DNA from: Salinicola halophilus
Lineage (GTDB): Bacteria; Pseudomonadota; Gammaproteobacteria; Pseudomonadales; Halomonadaceae
Direction of reading: 5' to 3'
Length of the DNA stretch: 64,000 nt
Assembly (NCBI RefSeq): GCF_003206155.1
Contig: NZ_PZJV01000001.1
Coordinates: forward strand, 673,323-737,322
Numbering within the stretch: position 1 is the stretch's first letter; every line of letters starts with the position of its first letter. Positions 34,275 through 42,369 of the stretch are shown one piece after another. The translations under genes and the position numbers were made by a program. The notes under the pieces are model-generated. The model made no database searches. It had not been told where the DNA came from and worked only from the letters and a program-made list of their open reading frames with translations.

Positions 34275-34673
34275 TTAATTTCGCACTTCTATGCAGCGTA
34301 ATATTTTTTTGAAGTTCTCAATAGGATTGTCGTAAAAACAGAGCATTGAAAGGTTGCCAGTATGCTCCTGTCCATCCGTTTCACTGATGTCGGCTGCTTC
34401 GCTGGGCCCTATCGAGGGACCATCAATGTTAGAACCTTGGCTTTCAGTGCTTGAAATTTTCAGTTTTATACCGCTCAACATCTCCACTTCTAAAGCCAGC
34501 TCACTGAATGTAAAATTAAGACTTGGACGCCTTTGCATTTTGCATCCATATTTAGCGTAATGTAACTCTGGCAAAAAACCCGCCGCAAGCACATCAGGGT
34601 ACGTTTCCAAATACCAATTTCGATCAAAGCTCTTACATCGCTTTAAACAAACGGCCAATTTCTGATTATTCAC
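34275..34673 (-). CDS. Stand-alone YPDV-repeat protein, 132 aa
   Basis: Residues about 13-50 hold one copy of the repeat found in the giant transferases of this locus (FDRNWYLETYPDV, then LHYAKYG). The rest is polar and looks unstructured, with no signal peptide. It starts with GTG, 2 nt after kpsE, with AAGGA inside the kpsE end, so it is translationally coupled to the exporter. A soluble protein carrying only the repeat, encoded between the exporter and the transferases, could be an adaptor (inference). It may also be a remnant of a larger transferase whose catalytic part was lost. Confidence 0.65.
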   Translation of the reverse strand: MNNQKLAVCLKRCKSFDRNWYLETYPDVLAAGFLPELHYAKYGCKMQRRPSLNFTFSELALEVEMLSGIKLKISSTESQGSNIDGPSIGPSEAADISETDGQEHTGNLSMLCFYDNPIENFKKILRCIEVRN

Positions 34674-34675
34674 CG

Positions 34676-35803
34676 TTAGTCCTTATGATCTTTCACGATC
34701 AAAATCAACATATTTAAAATCAATGTTGCAAATAATGCGATCACCGCGAATACCGCAATCATATAGAACCGCTCCGGTTTTTCCGGATATTCCGGCATCG
34801 TCGGCGACTGCAATACAGAGAGTTGTTTCAACTGGCGAGCAGCCTCTACGCGAGTGTTCTCCAACGCGGCGAGCGTGCCGGAGTAGGCCTCCTGCGCGAA
34901 CTGGGCCCGGAGCTGTAGGGTCTGGTACTTGCTGGAAACTGCATTGAGCGCGTCGCCGGACTGAGCGGCCAACCTGCTCTTCTCTTCGTCGATCTGGTTT
35001 TCCAGCGCGGTGATCTGGCTCTGCAGGCTGACCATCTGGGCGGAACTCTGGCTCTGGTAGCTGGCCATAGCGGCGCGCTGCGCTTTCAGGCTGGCCAGCT
35101 CCCCTTCCAGCTTGGCGACGACGGTACTCAGGCTTTCGACCGTCGTCGTCGGTGACGCCAGGCCGTTCTCGTTCTCGAACGTGAGCAGAGCCTGCCGAGT
35201 CTCTTCGAAACGCTCTTCCAGTACGTTGACCTGCTGCTCCAGGAACTTGACCTGCTCCTGCGCCAGGCGCTGGCCCATGTCGTTCATGTGGCGCTCACCC
35301 TGCTGGAGAATCAGGTTGGCGATCTGGTTCGCTTTCTCCGGCGTGAAGGCATTCACGTCCACCCGCAGTACGCCGGCGTACTCATCCAATTCGATGGAGA
35401 CCATGTTGTGGTAGTAATCGAGCAGCTTTTCCGTGGGCGCGCTCTCGTCGTTCAACCGCGAGAAGACATCGCCGTTGTTGGCGTAGTGCTCACGAAAGTC
35501 CGCGTTCTCCTCCAGAAAATGCAGCATATCGGTGGAGAGCATGTAGTCCCGCAGCAGCAGCATGTCGGCGCTGTTCTTGCCGCCCCCGCCGGAGAGAATG
35601 GAACTGAAGCTGAGCTCCGGGGTGGAGATCTGCGGGCTCTCGAGAATCACGTGAGCGTGTGAGACGTAGCGGTCGGAGGCCCATACCGCCCAGTAGAAGC
35701 TGACGATGACGATGAGCAGCAGGCAGATTGTCCAGTGGATCTGGCGCTTGGCGAAATCCAGCCATCGGTGCGGCGCGCTGGCCGCGGGTGCAGTCTGTGT
35801 CAT
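34676..35803 (-). CDS. kpsE: Capsule export inner-membrane protein (polysaccharide co-polymerase 3)
   Basis: Spans the periplasm between the KpsMT transporter and the outer-membrane channel KpsD in ABC-type (group 2/3) capsule export. 375 aa. One membrane helix near the N-terminus (about residues 22-42, TICLLLIVIVSFYW) and one near the C-terminus (about 345-370), with a long periplasmic coiled-coil between (LEEQVNVLEERFEET and similar). YPEKPERFYMIAVFAVIALFATL is the usual PCP ending. It starts 8 nt after kpsT. Confidence 0.9.
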   Translation of the reverse strand: MTQTAPAASAPHRWLDFAKRQIHWTICLLLIVIVSFYWAVWASDRYVSHAHVILESPQISTPELSFSSILSGGGGKNSADMLLLRDYMLSTDMLHFLEENADFREHYANNGDVFSRLNDESAPTEKLLDYYHNMVSIELDEYAGVLRVDVNAFTPEKANQIANLILQQGERHMNDMGQRLAQEQVKFLEQQVNVLEERFEETRQALLTFENENGLASPTTTVESLSTVVAKLEGELASLKAQRAAMASYQSQSSAQMVSLQSQITALENQIDEEKSRLAAQSGDALNAVSSKYQTLQLRAQFAQEAYSGTLAALENTRVEAARQLKQLSVLQSPTMPEYPEKPERFYMIAVFAVIALFATLILNMLILIVKDHKD

Positions 35804-35811
35804 AGGAAGGC

Positions 35812-36477
35812 TTACTTCTTACCCGAGGTGTTGTGGTAGTGCTCGATGGCATCGTTGATGTCGTCGAACCAGGTGGCGTGGCCTTTTTCCAGCAGCACGC
35901 CGGCCTGGCAGAGATCCTTCAAGATGCCTTCACCGTGAGAAACCATGATGAGGCTGGCGGAGTTGACGCGTTCATTGAAGGCATCCTTGGCCTTCTGCTT
36001 AAAGGCCCTATCCCCCACCGCGGTTGCCTCATCGGAGAGGTAGACGTCGAAGTCGAACGCCAGCGAAAGACCGAAAGCGAGGCGCGAGCGCATACCGGAG
36101 GAGTAGGTACTGACCGGCTCATCGAAGGACTTGCCGATCTCCGCGAAGTCCTGCACGCGTTCGATCAGCTTGTGTAGATCGCGGCGCACGCCGTGAATCC
36201 GCGCGACGAACTTGACGTTCTGCCGCCCGGTCATGCTGCCCTTGAAGCCGCCGGCCAAACCGATGGGCCAGGAGACCCGGGCCTGGCGATTGATGACGCC
36301 GCGGTCGGGGAAGTCCATCCCGCCGATCAGTCGCAGGAGTGTCGACTTGCCCGCGCCGTTACGGCCGATCAGCCCGACGCTCACGTTACTGGGAAAGGTC
36401 AGGTTGATGTCCTTCAGCACCCAGTCGCCGCCGAAGGGGCCGTGGTAGCGCTTGTAGAGATTGCGAATTTCGATCAT
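35812..36477 (-). CDS. kpsT: Capsule polysaccharide ABC transporter ATP-binding protein
   Basis: ATPase that powers export of lipid-linked capsule across the inner membrane. 221 aa, the length of KpsT/CtrD. Walker A is GRNGAGKST (residues 38-46), the signature region STYSSGMRSRLAFGL and Walker B DVYLSDEATAVGD follow. The N-terminal MIEIRNLYKRY is typical. It starts 10 nt after kpsM. Confidence 0.93.
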   Translation of the reverse strand: MIEIRNLYKRYHGPFGGDWVLKDINLTFPSNVSVGLIGRNGAGKSTLLRLIGGMDFPDRGVINRQARVSWPIGLAGGFKGSMTGRQNVKFVARIHGVRRDLHKLIERVQDFAEIGKSFDEPVSTYSSGMRSRLAFGLSLAFDFDVYLSDEATAVGDRAFKQKAKDAFNERVNSASLIMVSHGEGILKDLCQAGVLLEKGHATWFDDINDAIEHYHNTSGKK

Positions 36478-36487
36478 GTCGGCCCCG

Positions 36488-37300
36488 TTAGCGCATTTTC
36501 AAACGCGGCGCGAAGTGAATGTGCATCATTAGCCCCAGCGCCATGCTGGTCAGCGCCCAGTACCAGAGGTAGGTCATGTCGATGCCCTGAATCGACTGGT
36601 AGTACTGGAAGTAGTTCATGCGCATGCTCTCGAGCCCGTGAAGGATCGGGTTGTAAAGCATGTACTCCTGCGCCTGATGCGGGAAATAGGTCACCGGGAA
36701 GATGACGCCGGAAAGAATCAGCAGCGGGAAAGAGAGCATTTTGATGATGCGTCCGGCTTCCGGCACCAGACCCGCGACGACCGAGAACAGCACGCCCAGA
36801 CCGGAACCCAGCGCCCAAAGTGAGAGCCAGTCCAGTAGTACGCCGACGGCGTGGTAGGCGGTCATGTCCACCTTGAACAGACTGGCGATCAGGATGAACA
36901 GCAGGAAGATGAAACTGCGCAGAATCCCCTCGACCCAGCAGCGCACCAGCACCGGGTCGATGGGCGCAATCTGGCGGTAGGTGAACAGCCCCTTGTTGGC
37001 ATCGATCGCCCCCATGGGCTGCGTCATGCAGGCCTTGAAGATGTAGAAGCCCATCAGGCCGACGATCAGCCAGGGAATGAATTCCGCCCCGGCTATATGG
37101 CGGGAGCCCCGGATGTAGGTACGTAGGAAAATCATGATGCCGATGGTCGCCAGCGGCTCGAAGATCATCCAGAACCAGGCCATGCGGTCGGCGGTAGTAC
37201 GAGCGATGAACTCGCGCAGGGTCATCGCCGACCACACATCCCACGTTACGCGCATGGCGCTACGCGGCTCGTGCGGCATGGGTTGCGTCATGTCACTCAT
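36488..37300 (-). CDS. kpsM: Capsule polysaccharide ABC transporter permease
   Basis: Membrane half of the capsule exporter. 270 aa with about six membrane helices (for example FLRTYIRGSRHIAG region onward, ILRSFIFLLFILIASLF, FPLLILSGVIFPVTYFP). The ending WALTSMALGLMMH is KpsM-like. AAGGGAG lies 7 nt before the ATG. The upstream gap to kpsD contains a terminator, so kpsM may have its own promoter. Confidence 0.92.
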   Translation of the reverse strand: MSDMTQPMPHEPRSAMRVTWDVWSAMTLREFIARTTADRMAWFWMIFEPLATIGIMIFLRTYIRGSRHIAGAEFIPWLIVGLMGFYIFKACMTQPMGAIDANKGLFTYRQIAPIDPVLVRCWVEGILRSFIFLLFILIASLFKVDMTAYHAVGVLLDWLSLWALGSGLGVLFSVVAGLVPEAGRIIKMLSFPLLILSGVIFPVTYFPHQAQEYMLYNPILHGLESMRMNYFQYYQSIQGIDMTYLWYWALTSMALGLMMHIHFAPRLKMR

Positions 37301-37376
37301 CGACGCTCCCTTTCGGTGTGGGTGTCAGACGCGATCGGTGGGACGCTCGATCGACACTCGCTCGCGTCAGAAGTCC

Positions 37377-37443
37377 AGAAAGCGGTCATTGGTCAAAACC
37401 CGGAAGACGGTCATTGAAAGAACTCGAAAGTCATTGGAAGAAC
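37377..37443. repeat. Three imperfect tandem repeats of 21-26 nt
   Basis: Units share GGTCATTG/AGTCATTGG followed by AAAACCC, AGAACTC or AGAACCC and GGAAGA or GAAAG. They sit between kpsM and the terminator of kpsD, non-coding. Confidence 0.6.
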
Positions 37444-37445
37444 CC

Positions 37446-37474
37446 AAAAGAAAGCCCCGCGTGAAAGCGGGGCT
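37446..37474 (-). terminator. Rho-independent terminator between kpsD and kpsM
   Basis: AGCCCCGC pairs with GCGGGGCT over a 6-nt loop and is followed on the minus strand by TTTCTTTT. It lies 19 nt past the kpsD stop, so only part of the transcription may continue from kpsD to kpsMTE. Confidence 0.85.
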
Positions 37475-37492
37475 GATGAAGGCCGGTCCGGC

Positions 37493-39238
37493 TTAGAGGT
37501 CCAACGCGACCTTGGTCGCCACCGCTACCTGGTAGAGGATCTGTGTGATCGAACTCGCCAGCTCGATGTTGCTGGTAGGTGCGGCAGGCAGCACGAGAAT
37601 CTCGTCGCCGGCGCGTACGTCGGTATCACCGGCGCGGATGACGGCGCCGTTGCGGTGAACCACCAGTACCTGGTCATCGTCCGCCCGCGGGGTGAAGCCG
37701 CCGGCCTGACGGATGTAGTCCTCTGCGCTCATGCCCGGGGTGAAGACCATGGCCTGCGGGATGGTCACCTCGCCGCTCAGCAGCACGGAATCCGAACTTT
37801 CGGGAATGGTGACGACGTCGCCATCCTGCAGGCGGATATCGGCGATGTCGCCATTGCGCGCGACCACCAGCCGGCCCGTGGGCTCGGTCTGGCGCGCCTT
37901 CTGCACGAACTGTTGAATCAGCTCGGCCTGGCGTACCTGAATCTCGCCCTCCTTCGCGGTGCGCGAGGGGTAGCCGAGGTAGGTCTGCTCCAGCCGGTCG
38001 AGGCTCGCGTTGAGCGACTCTTCCTGCTGCTCGGCGACACTGTCACGGCGAATGGAGACGTCGCGGTAGCTGGTCATGTTCCGGGGCACGCTGATGGCGT
38101 TGAGGAACTCGCCCAGATGGGCGTCTCGCGGCAGCACGTAGCGCGAGGGGCCGTAATAGCTGCCCTCGACCTGCACGACAATGCTCTCGCTGCGCTGATC
38201 CGAGCTGTAGACCACTTCATCGCCGCGCTGCACGTCGGCATCGCGGAACTCGTTCAACGTGAGGTAGCGGGCGACGGGGCCTTCGGGCCGGTCGCCGCGC
38301 AGCAGCACGTGGGAGACGCCGGAGCGCAGACGGGCCAGATCGGTCACGTCACCACCGGTGAGGCGCTCGCCGGCCAGCTCGTAGCGAAACGGCTTCTGCA
38401 CGTCCCCCACGACGGCGATCGCCGGGCCGCGCTCTTCGACCACGACGGTGTCGCCATCGCGGAACTGGGTCTGCGGCATCTCGCCGTCGATCAGGAAGTC
38501 GTAGAGGTCGACGGTCTCGATGACCCGGCCGCTACGCTTCACCACGATCTGACGATAGCTGCCCAGCGCCTGGTCGATACCGCCGGCCTGATCAAGGAAA
38601 TAGAGAAGCGAGTCGCTCGGGGTACCCGAGTAGCGCCCCGGGTTCTTGACGTACCCGGTGACGAACACACCCACGGGCTGCACGCCCTGCAGGTTGGTGT
38701 AGACCTCGACGTTCTCCGGATAGACGGACTTGATCGCCGAGGTGACCCGCGAGTTGAGCTCGCTGTTGGAAGTGCCCTGCACGTTGAGCGGGCCGATGCC
38801 GGGCAGGAAGATGTTGCCCTGGGAGTCGACGGTCAACACGCTCTGCAGCTCGGTACCGCCCCAGACGCGCAGATTGACCTGATCCCCCGGCTTGATGGTG
38901 TAGCCGGGGTTCAGGCCGTCTGCCATCACGCCGCGAAAGCCGCCGGAGAAGAGGCTCGCGCCGAACGGCGGCAGCATGTTGGGGTCGACCGGCGCGGCGC
39001 TGGGGTCGACGGGGCCGTAATTGGCGCTGTTCCAGTTGGCACGGGGGGCGTCGTCGACGCTCTGGCCGGCCTGCTGGCCGCTGGCCCCCTGCTCCTGGCT
39101 CTGGCTGGTCATCGACTGCGCTTGCTGGTTCTGCGGCACGATGTCGGTGCCGAAGGTCTGCGCGCCGGCCAGGGGGGCGTTCAGGCACGCTACCGCCACC
39201 AGGCACCCGGCCCGGAAGAACGATGCTGCATGTTTCAT
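37493..39238 (-). CDS. kpsD: Capsule polysaccharide export outer-membrane protein (OPX family)
   Basis: Forms the outer-membrane exit of the capsule exporter, working with KpsE. 581 aa, close to E. coli KpsD. A signal peptide covers about the first 26 residues (SFFRAGCLVAVACLNAPLAGAQ). PGYTIKPGDQVNLRVWGG opens the poly-export domain, and several SLBB domains follow (EVYTNLQGVQPVGVFVTGYV, YFLDQAGGIDQAL; QAMVFTPGMSAEDYIRQAGG). RDGDTVVVEERGPAIAVVG is typical. The segment 30-80 is Gln- and Ser-rich and disordered. An ops-like element sits 30-40 nt upstream. Confidence 0.92.
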   Translation of the reverse strand: MKHAASFFRAGCLVAVACLNAPLAGAQTFGTDIVPQNQQAQSMTSQSQEQGASGQQAGQSVDDAPRANWNSANYGPVDPSAAPVDPNMLPPFGASLFSGGFRGVMADGLNPGYTIKPGDQVNLRVWGGTELQSVLTVDSQGNIFLPGIGPLNVQGTSNSELNSRVTSAIKSVYPENVEVYTNLQGVQPVGVFVTGYVKNPGRYSGTPSDSLLYFLDQAGGIDQALGSYRQIVVKRSGRVIETVDLYDFLIDGEMPQTQFRDGDTVVVEERGPAIAVVGDVQKPFRYELAGERLTGGDVTDLARLRSGVSHVLLRGDRPEGPVARYLTLNEFRDADVQRGDEVVYSSDQRSESIVVQVEGSYYGPSRYVLPRDAHLGEFLNAISVPRNMTSYRDVSIRRDSVAEQQEESLNASLDRLEQTYLGYPSRTAKEGEIQVRQAELIQQFVQKARQTEPTGRLVVARNGDIADIRLQDGDVVTIPESSDSVLLSGEVTIPQAMVFTPGMSAEDYIRQAGGFTPRADDDQVLVVHRNGAVIRAGDTDVRAGDEILVLPAAPTSNIELASSITQILYQVAVATKVALDL

Positions 39239-39268
39239 GCAAGACTTCCTGTTGTGTTGTCGCGTCGG

Positions 39269-39279
39269 GCGCTACCGCG
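39269..39279 (-). promoter_or_regulatory. ops-like element (RfaH/NusG-type recruitment) upstream of kpsD
   Basis: On the minus strand the sequence is CGCGGTAGCGC; its nine central bases match the ops consensus GGCGGTAGNNT, differing only at the first and last positions. It lies 30-40 nt before the kpsD start, in the leader after the lipoprotein gene, the usual place for ops. The match is short and the region GC-rich, so it may be chance. Confidence 0.35.
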
Positions 39280-39433
39280 CGGCCCGACTGCAGAGCGAAT
39301 GTGACACGTCGAACGAGGCGCAAAAGGCATGCCAGCCGATCAGTGCGTGCATCGTATGCCGACAGCTCACGCGCCTTACCCTGCCGCCGAAAACTCTACA
39401 CGCGGCGCGGGGTGCAACAGCATTCGATTTTGG

Positions 39434-39853
39434 TTACGGATTGCTGAACCCGGTGAGAACTTGCGTTACGAGACGCTGCGTGTACCAGCCCTGGTCTTCG
39501 ACCACGCAGGCGACTTCGGCCTGGCTCACGTTCTGAGCGCCGACGCTGCGAGAGACATCCAGATGCGCGCAGAGCCGCCCGCTACCGGAGAAATAGCGCT
39601 CGTTGACGATGACGGAGACGTTGGAACCCCAAGGGCTCTTCGGGAAAGCGGCGATGGTGCCGGGGGTGGCATTGTCGAGAAAGGTAGAGATTTCCGGGCC
39701 AACGGGGGCAGCGCCGGGCATGGCGCCGACGTCGTTACCGCCGTAGTGACTCTGGGAGGCGCAGCCGGTAACCGCCGCGGCCATGAGGCCCACCTGGAGC
39801 CATTTCGTAAGCCGGCCGAAGCCGCCGGACACCCCGTCGAGAACGTTAGACAT
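39434..39853 (-). CDS. Small lipoprotein, DVU3141-like
   Basis: 139 aa. An N-terminal stretch of about 20 residues is followed by a hydrophobic run and a lipobox, VGLMAAAVTGC (Cys31), so it is probably acylated and held at the outer membrane. The mature part ends with RYFSGSGRLCAHLDV, then AEVACVVEDQGWYTQRLV, with a cysteine pair that could form a disulphide. It resembles the DVU3141 family of small proteins as I recall it, which has no known function. It is the first gene upstream of kpsD (about 195 nt), so it may assist the capsule exporter or be a surface-assembly factor (inference). Confidence 0.7.
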   Translation of the reverse strand: MSNVLDGVSGGFGRLTKWLQVGLMAAAVTGCASQSHYGGNDVGAMPGAAPVGPEISTFLDNATPGTIAAFPKSPWGSNVSVIVNERYFSGSGRLCAHLDVSRSVGAQNVSQAEVACVVEDQGWYTQRLVTQVLTGFSNP

Positions 39854-39855
39854 CT

Positions 39856-39891
39856 TGTGTGTTCAACCTGATCTGTGTGTTCAACCTGATG
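39856..39891. repeat. Two near-perfect 18-nt tandem repeats in the lipoprotein leader
   Basis: TGTGTGTTCAACCTGATC followed by TGTGTGTTCAACCTGATG, differing at the last base. On the minus strand this duplicates ATCAGGTTGAACACACA immediately before the lipoprotein start codon, so it doubles an AGG-containing leader segment. Confidence 0.9.
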
Positions 39892-40171
39892 GATGAAGAA
39901 AGCGCGAGGGTCTCGTTCGGCGCTGTTCTCACGACGCGATGGCGACGCGTGCTCGCGCGCCTTCGTATTGATACGAACGTCGAGGCAGGGAGTCGATACG
40001 CGTGAATGGCAAGCGAGTGCCGAGACCTTCGAGCGCAGTCATGGTGATACCTTGATTCGGCTGAATCCGTGGCGTGGAGCCCGACGATTGTATGGCGCTC
40101 TCGATGAGATGCCTACCTCTCGAGGCGCGGATATGGCAATCGGCCCGCTCGAATTAGTTAACTTACGTAAT

Positions 40172-40200
40172 ATTTTACGCGTTAGAAACCTGCCTCAGAA
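40172..40200 (-). promoter_or_regulatory. AT-rich candidate promoter of the capsule locus
   Basis: The 488-nt gap 39854-40341 has no gene. On the minus strand TTCTGA and TAAAAT are separated by 17 nt inside the most AT-rich stretch (about 40150-40220), about 320 nt upstream of the lipoprotein start. The -35 match is weak. The rest of the gap shows no other structure besides the repeat at its lower end. Confidence 0.35.
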
Positions 40201-40341
40201 ATGGCAAATTTCCTACAAAACCGTCCTCACTCACGACTCACGTCGCGTGAGGCGAACTCGCACCCTTGATCGTCTCAGCATCCTCCCTCGCCCTGCCTTT
40301 TCAGCTCCAACGGCACTCGAGCATCGGCCCGGCAGTCGCGA

Positions 40342-42111
40342 TCAGAACGGCCAGATCTGCGGAATCAACGACACCGCGATCACGCCGACGATGAGGCTCA
40401 ACGGCGCGCCGAGCTTGAGGTAGTCGTGCATGCGATAGCCGCCCGGCCCCATCACCATCAGGTTGGTCTGGTAGCCGAGCGCGGTCATGAAGCTCGCGGA
40501 TGCCGCGACGGCGATGGCGATGACGAAGGGCATGTAGTTCACGCCGAGCTGGTCGGCGACGGCAAGCGCGATGGGAAACATGAGGACGGCGGCGGCGTTG
40601 TTAGTGATCATCTCGGTGAACAGCACGGTCATCACGTAGACAAACGCCAGGGCGACCCAGGGCGAGTCGATGTGCATGACCACCTGTTCGGCGAGGGTCT
40701 GGGCCGCACCGGACTGGGTCATGGCGGCGCCGAGAGAGAACGAGGCGGCGATGACCACGAGGACGGAGAGATCGATATAGCGCCGCGCCGTGCTCATGCT
40801 CAAGCAGCGGGTCATCAGCATCAGGCCGGCCGCGAGAAAGGCCGCCTCGAGTATCGACACCGCGTTGCTGGCGCTGAGCACCACCATGACCGCAAGAATG
40901 CCGAGCGAGAGCGGCGCTTTCTCGAAGTTGGGCGGCGTGGAGTCGTTGAGCTGGCTAACCAGCAGGAAGTCCTTGCGGTAGCGGTACTGATCGACGAAGT
41001 CGCGGTCGGTCTCGAGCAGCAGCGTATCCCCCATCTGCAGTTCGATGTCGCCGACCTTGCCATCCAGGCGCCGCCCGCGGCGGGAAATGGAGAGGATGTT
41101 GGCCTGAAAGCGGGAGCGAAAGCGGCTCTCGCGCACGCTCGTGCCGATGCCGGTGAAATCGGGGCTGATCACCGCCTCCACCAGGCAGCGATGATGCGGC
41201 GCGACGCCGAGCTTGCCGACATTGCCGCTCGCCGGCGCCAGGCCGCGAATCTCCCGTAGCTCGCGGGCGCACTCCGGCGCGCCGATGAAGATGAGCGTCT
41301 CGCCGCCGACCAGACGGGTATCGGCGGGAATCGCCTCGAGGACGTCGTGCTCGCGCTCGATGGCGGTGAGATGACCGAACTGCAGATTGCGCAGCCCGGC
41401 ATCGTCGATACGCCGCCCCGCCAATGGCCCGCTCGCTTCGACGATCACCTCGACGCGATACTCTCGCGCCTCTTCCATGCGGGCGTCGATGGCGTCTCGT
41501 CGTGGCAGAATCCACTTGGCCAACAGCAGAATGAAGCCCCCGCCGACCACCACCAGCGGCAGGCCGATCCAGGTCAGCTCGAACATCCCGAGCGATACGC
41601 CCAGGCGATCCCGGAGAAGGCCGTCCACGACCAGGTTGGTGCTGGTGCCGATCAGCGTGCAGGTACCGCCCAGTATCGAGATGTAACTCAGCGGCAGAAG
41701 TAGCTTGGAGGGCGCGAGCCCCAGCCGCTTCGACCAGTCTTGAATCGCGGGGATGAACATGGCGACGACGGCCGTATTGTTCATGAAGGCGCTGAGAATC
41801 GACGCCGGCAGCATCACCCGCCACTGGGCCCGGCGCAGGGTGGCGGGCTGGCCCAGCAGGCGCCCGGCGATCCATTTGATCGCCCCGGTTTCCTTGAGCG
41901 CGGCGGCGACGACGTAGAGCGCGGCGATGGTCATGACGCCGGTATTGGCAAAGCCCGCCAGCGCCTCGGTGGGCGTGAGGACGCCGGCGAAGATCAGAAA
42001 CGCCATCGCCGCGACGACGATGGCGTCCGGGGCGATCCGCGTCAGTACCAGCGTGCCCAGCACGGCGCCGACCGTCGCGATGCTCAACCAGGCGTCGATT
42101 TCCATGCTCAT
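40342..42111 (-). CDS. SLC13 family permease with paired TrkA-C domains
   Basis: Membrane transporter for anions or dicarboxylates (ArsB/CitT superfamily), about 589 aa. About ten to twelve hydrophobic helices in two blocks flank a cytoplasmic section with two RCK/TrkA-C-like domains (YRVEVIVEASGPLAGRRIDD and DLELQMGDTLLLETD regions). The motif TGVMTIAALYVVAAAL and the repeat NNAAAVLMFPIALAVADQL are typical of SLC13/DASS members. The start was set at ATG 42111 (MSMEIDAWLSI); ATG 42105, better spaced from GGGG, is an alternative, and the reading to 42288 adds unconserved residues. The substrate cannot be told. It is divergent from the plus-strand symporter gene that follows and unrelated to the capsule genes. 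Confidence 0.85.
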   Translation of the reverse strand: MSMEIDAWLSIATVGAVLGTLVLTRIAPDAIVVAAMAFLIFAGVLTPTEALAGFANTGVMTIAALYVVAAALKETGAIKWIAGRLLGQPATLRRAQWRVMLPASILSAFMNNTAVVAMFIPAIQDWSKRLGLAPSKLLLPLSYISILGGTCTLIGTSTNLVVDGLLRDRLGVSLGMFELTWIGLPLVVVGGGFILLLAKWILPRRDAIDARMEEAREYRVEVIVEASGPLAGRRIDDAGLRNLQFGHLTAIEREHDVLEAIPADTRLVGGETLIFIGAPECARELREIRGLAPASGNVGKLGVAPHHRCLVEAVISPDFTGIGTSVRESRFRSRFQANILSISRRGRRLDGKVGDIELQMGDTLLLETDRDFVDQYRYRKDFLLVSQLNDSTPPNFEKAPLSLGILAVMVVLSASNAVSILEAAFLAAGLMLMTRCLSMSTARRYIDLSVLVVIAASFSLGAAMTQSGAAQTLAEQVVMHIDSPWVALAFVYVMTVLFTEMITNNAAAVLMFPIALAVADQLGVNYMPFVIAIAVAASASFMTALGYQTNLMVMGPGGYRMHDYLKLGAPLSLIVGVIAVSLIPQIWPF

Positions 42112-42369
42112 CCCCGACGTGCGCCTGCCGCCCGCAAGCGGCCTCGTGAATCGTCTCGCGCGCACCGAGCGTGACGCCGAGAAGAAATGCGGCATTCTAC
42201 GCAGGGCCGTCTCGGAAACTCCAGCGCGTCCATGCGCTTGGCGCGTTGTCGGTGGAAAGCGTCGGCGACGTTTCGCCGGATGACGCAACGGGAACAGAGA
42301 CTCGCTGTCTGCGGTTTAGGATTGGCGACACGACGCTTCCCCAACAACAACTCGCGAGCAGGATTTTTC

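Noticed and set aside
37655..39304. 549-aa open frame opposite kpsD
   Set aside because: Antisense of kpsD, with low-complexity composition typical of shadow frames.
1..40000. Insertion sequence or phage remnant causing the AT-rich islands
   Set aside because: No transposase, integrase or terminal inverted repeats found in these stretches.
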